Notes under the pieces: model-generated
The model's input: only the letters and a program-made list of their open reading frames with translations
Database searches by the model: none
Told to the model about the DNA's origin: nothing
Part shown: positions 5,308 to 5,514 of the stretch, piece after piece
How the letters are laid out: each line of letters begins with the position of its first letter
Numbering within the stretch: the stretch's first letter is position 1
Program-made: the position numbers and the translations under genes
Origin: an uncultured Dietzia sp.
GTDB lineage: Bacteria > Actinomycetota > Actinomycetes > Mycobacteriales > Mycobacteriaceae
DNA: 5,514 nucleotides
Direction: 5' to 3'
NCBI GenBank assembly: GCA_946570335.1
Contig: CAMNYG010000113.1
Span: forward strand, 1 to 5,514

Positions 5308-5464
5308 AGCTGTGAAGTGCCGAAAGTGCGGAAAAACAACCTGGGCCGGCTGCGGAATGCACGTCGACCAGGTGATGGCAGGCGTTCCCCGAGCGGACCG
5401 CTGCCAGGGCCACGCCGAGGAGCCCGGCGAGGGCGGCTTCCTCGCCAGACTCTTCGGCCGGTAG
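5300..5464 (+). CDS. Small Cys/His-rich conserved-type protein, 54 aa, putative zinc-binding
   Basis: A 54-residue hypothetical protein. It opens with MCRAVKCRKCGKTTWAGCG. The pairs C7-x2-C10, C18-x2-H21 and C35-x2-H38 suggest one or two metal sites of zinc-ribbon or treble-clef kind, and C2 is an extra free thiol. The middle (22-34) looks helical, an acidic Gly-rich linker follows (40-46), and the end GGFLARLFGR is a short amphipathic stretch that could be a contact surface. From memory, short actinobacterial proteins starting MCRxVxCxxCGKTTWxGCG are common and annotated as hypothetical, so the frame is probably conserved; no function is known to me. It begins 8 nt before the end of the exporter gene, has a strong AAGGAG, and is the last gene of the sulfide operon. 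Its first codons (TGT AGA GCT, GGA AAA ACA) are unusually AT-rich for this DNA. A role in thiol/persulfide handling, metal supply or regulation is inference only. Confidence 0.87.
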   Translation: MCRAVKCRKCGKTTWAGCGMHVDQVMAGVPRADRCQGHAEEPGEGGFLARLFGR

Positions 5465-5484
5465 CCCCCACTGCCGGGGTCGGG

Positions 5485-5503
5485 CCGGCGCGGCTCGCGC
5501 TGG
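5485..5503 (+). terminator. Strong hairpin after the last operon gene
   Basis: CCGGCGCG (5485-5492) pairs with CGCGCTGG (5496-5503), eight base pairs with one G-U, around a 3-nt GCT loop. It begins 20 nt after the stop of the small gene, where the transcript of the operon could end. No U tract follows within the window, so it may equally be an RNA 3'-end stabiliser. Confidence 0.4.
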
Positions 5504-5514
5504 GCTGGGCTGGG
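5500..5514. repeat. (CTGGG)x3 tandem repeat at the window edge
   Basis: Three exact copies of CTGGG run to the last base of the window and may continue outside. Together with GGGG at 5476-5479 and GGG at 5482-5484, the plus strand is rich in G-runs. It overlaps the right arm of the hairpin at 5485-5503. The function is unknown. Confidence 0.6.

Overview
The window reads as chromosomal DNA of a high-GC actinomycete. The evidence is very GC-rich codon third positions, a GTG start, strong AAGGAGG-type ribosome binding sites and YtrA-type GntR/ABC gene order. I think of the Mycobacteriales (Dietzia/Gordonia-like), but the genus cannot be fixed from this sequence. I see no rRNA, tRNA, CRISPR array, insertion sequence or phage gene.

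Left third, minus strand (1-1020): a two-gene unit made of a YtrA-subfamily GntR repressor and the ATPase of an ABC transporter. The ATPase runs off the left edge. One nucleotide separates the two genes. A perfect 15-bp inverted repeat sits just upstream of the repressor, inside its probable promoter, and is the obvious autoregulatory operator.

Middle, minus strand (1021-2740): a 503-residue, 14-helix-type MFS drug exporter of the DHA2 (LmrB-like) group. It starts at a GTG with a well placed Shine-Dalgarno and has its own short-leader promoter. Two small hairpins follow its stop.

Right half, plus strand (2840-5514): a sulfide/persulfide detoxification operon transcribed away from the exporter. 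Its promoter carries two tandem ATACCCC-type dyads of the CsoR/CstR repressor class, one filling the -35/-10 spacer. The first gene is a CstB-like fusion of a persulfide dioxygenase with two rhodanese domains, the first lacking the catalytic cysteine. The second is a TauE/SafE-type sulfite exporter. The third, which overlaps the exporter stop by 8 nt, is a 54-residue cysteine/histidine-rich protein that ordinary gene finding could easily miss. The expected logic is oxidation of low-molecular-weight persulfide to sulfite, conversion of part of it to thiosulfate by the rhodanese domain, and export of sulfite or a related anion by TauE. The role of the small protein is unknown; its place in the operon and its paired Cys/His motifs make it the most interesting item here. 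The cognate CstR-like repressor is not in the window.
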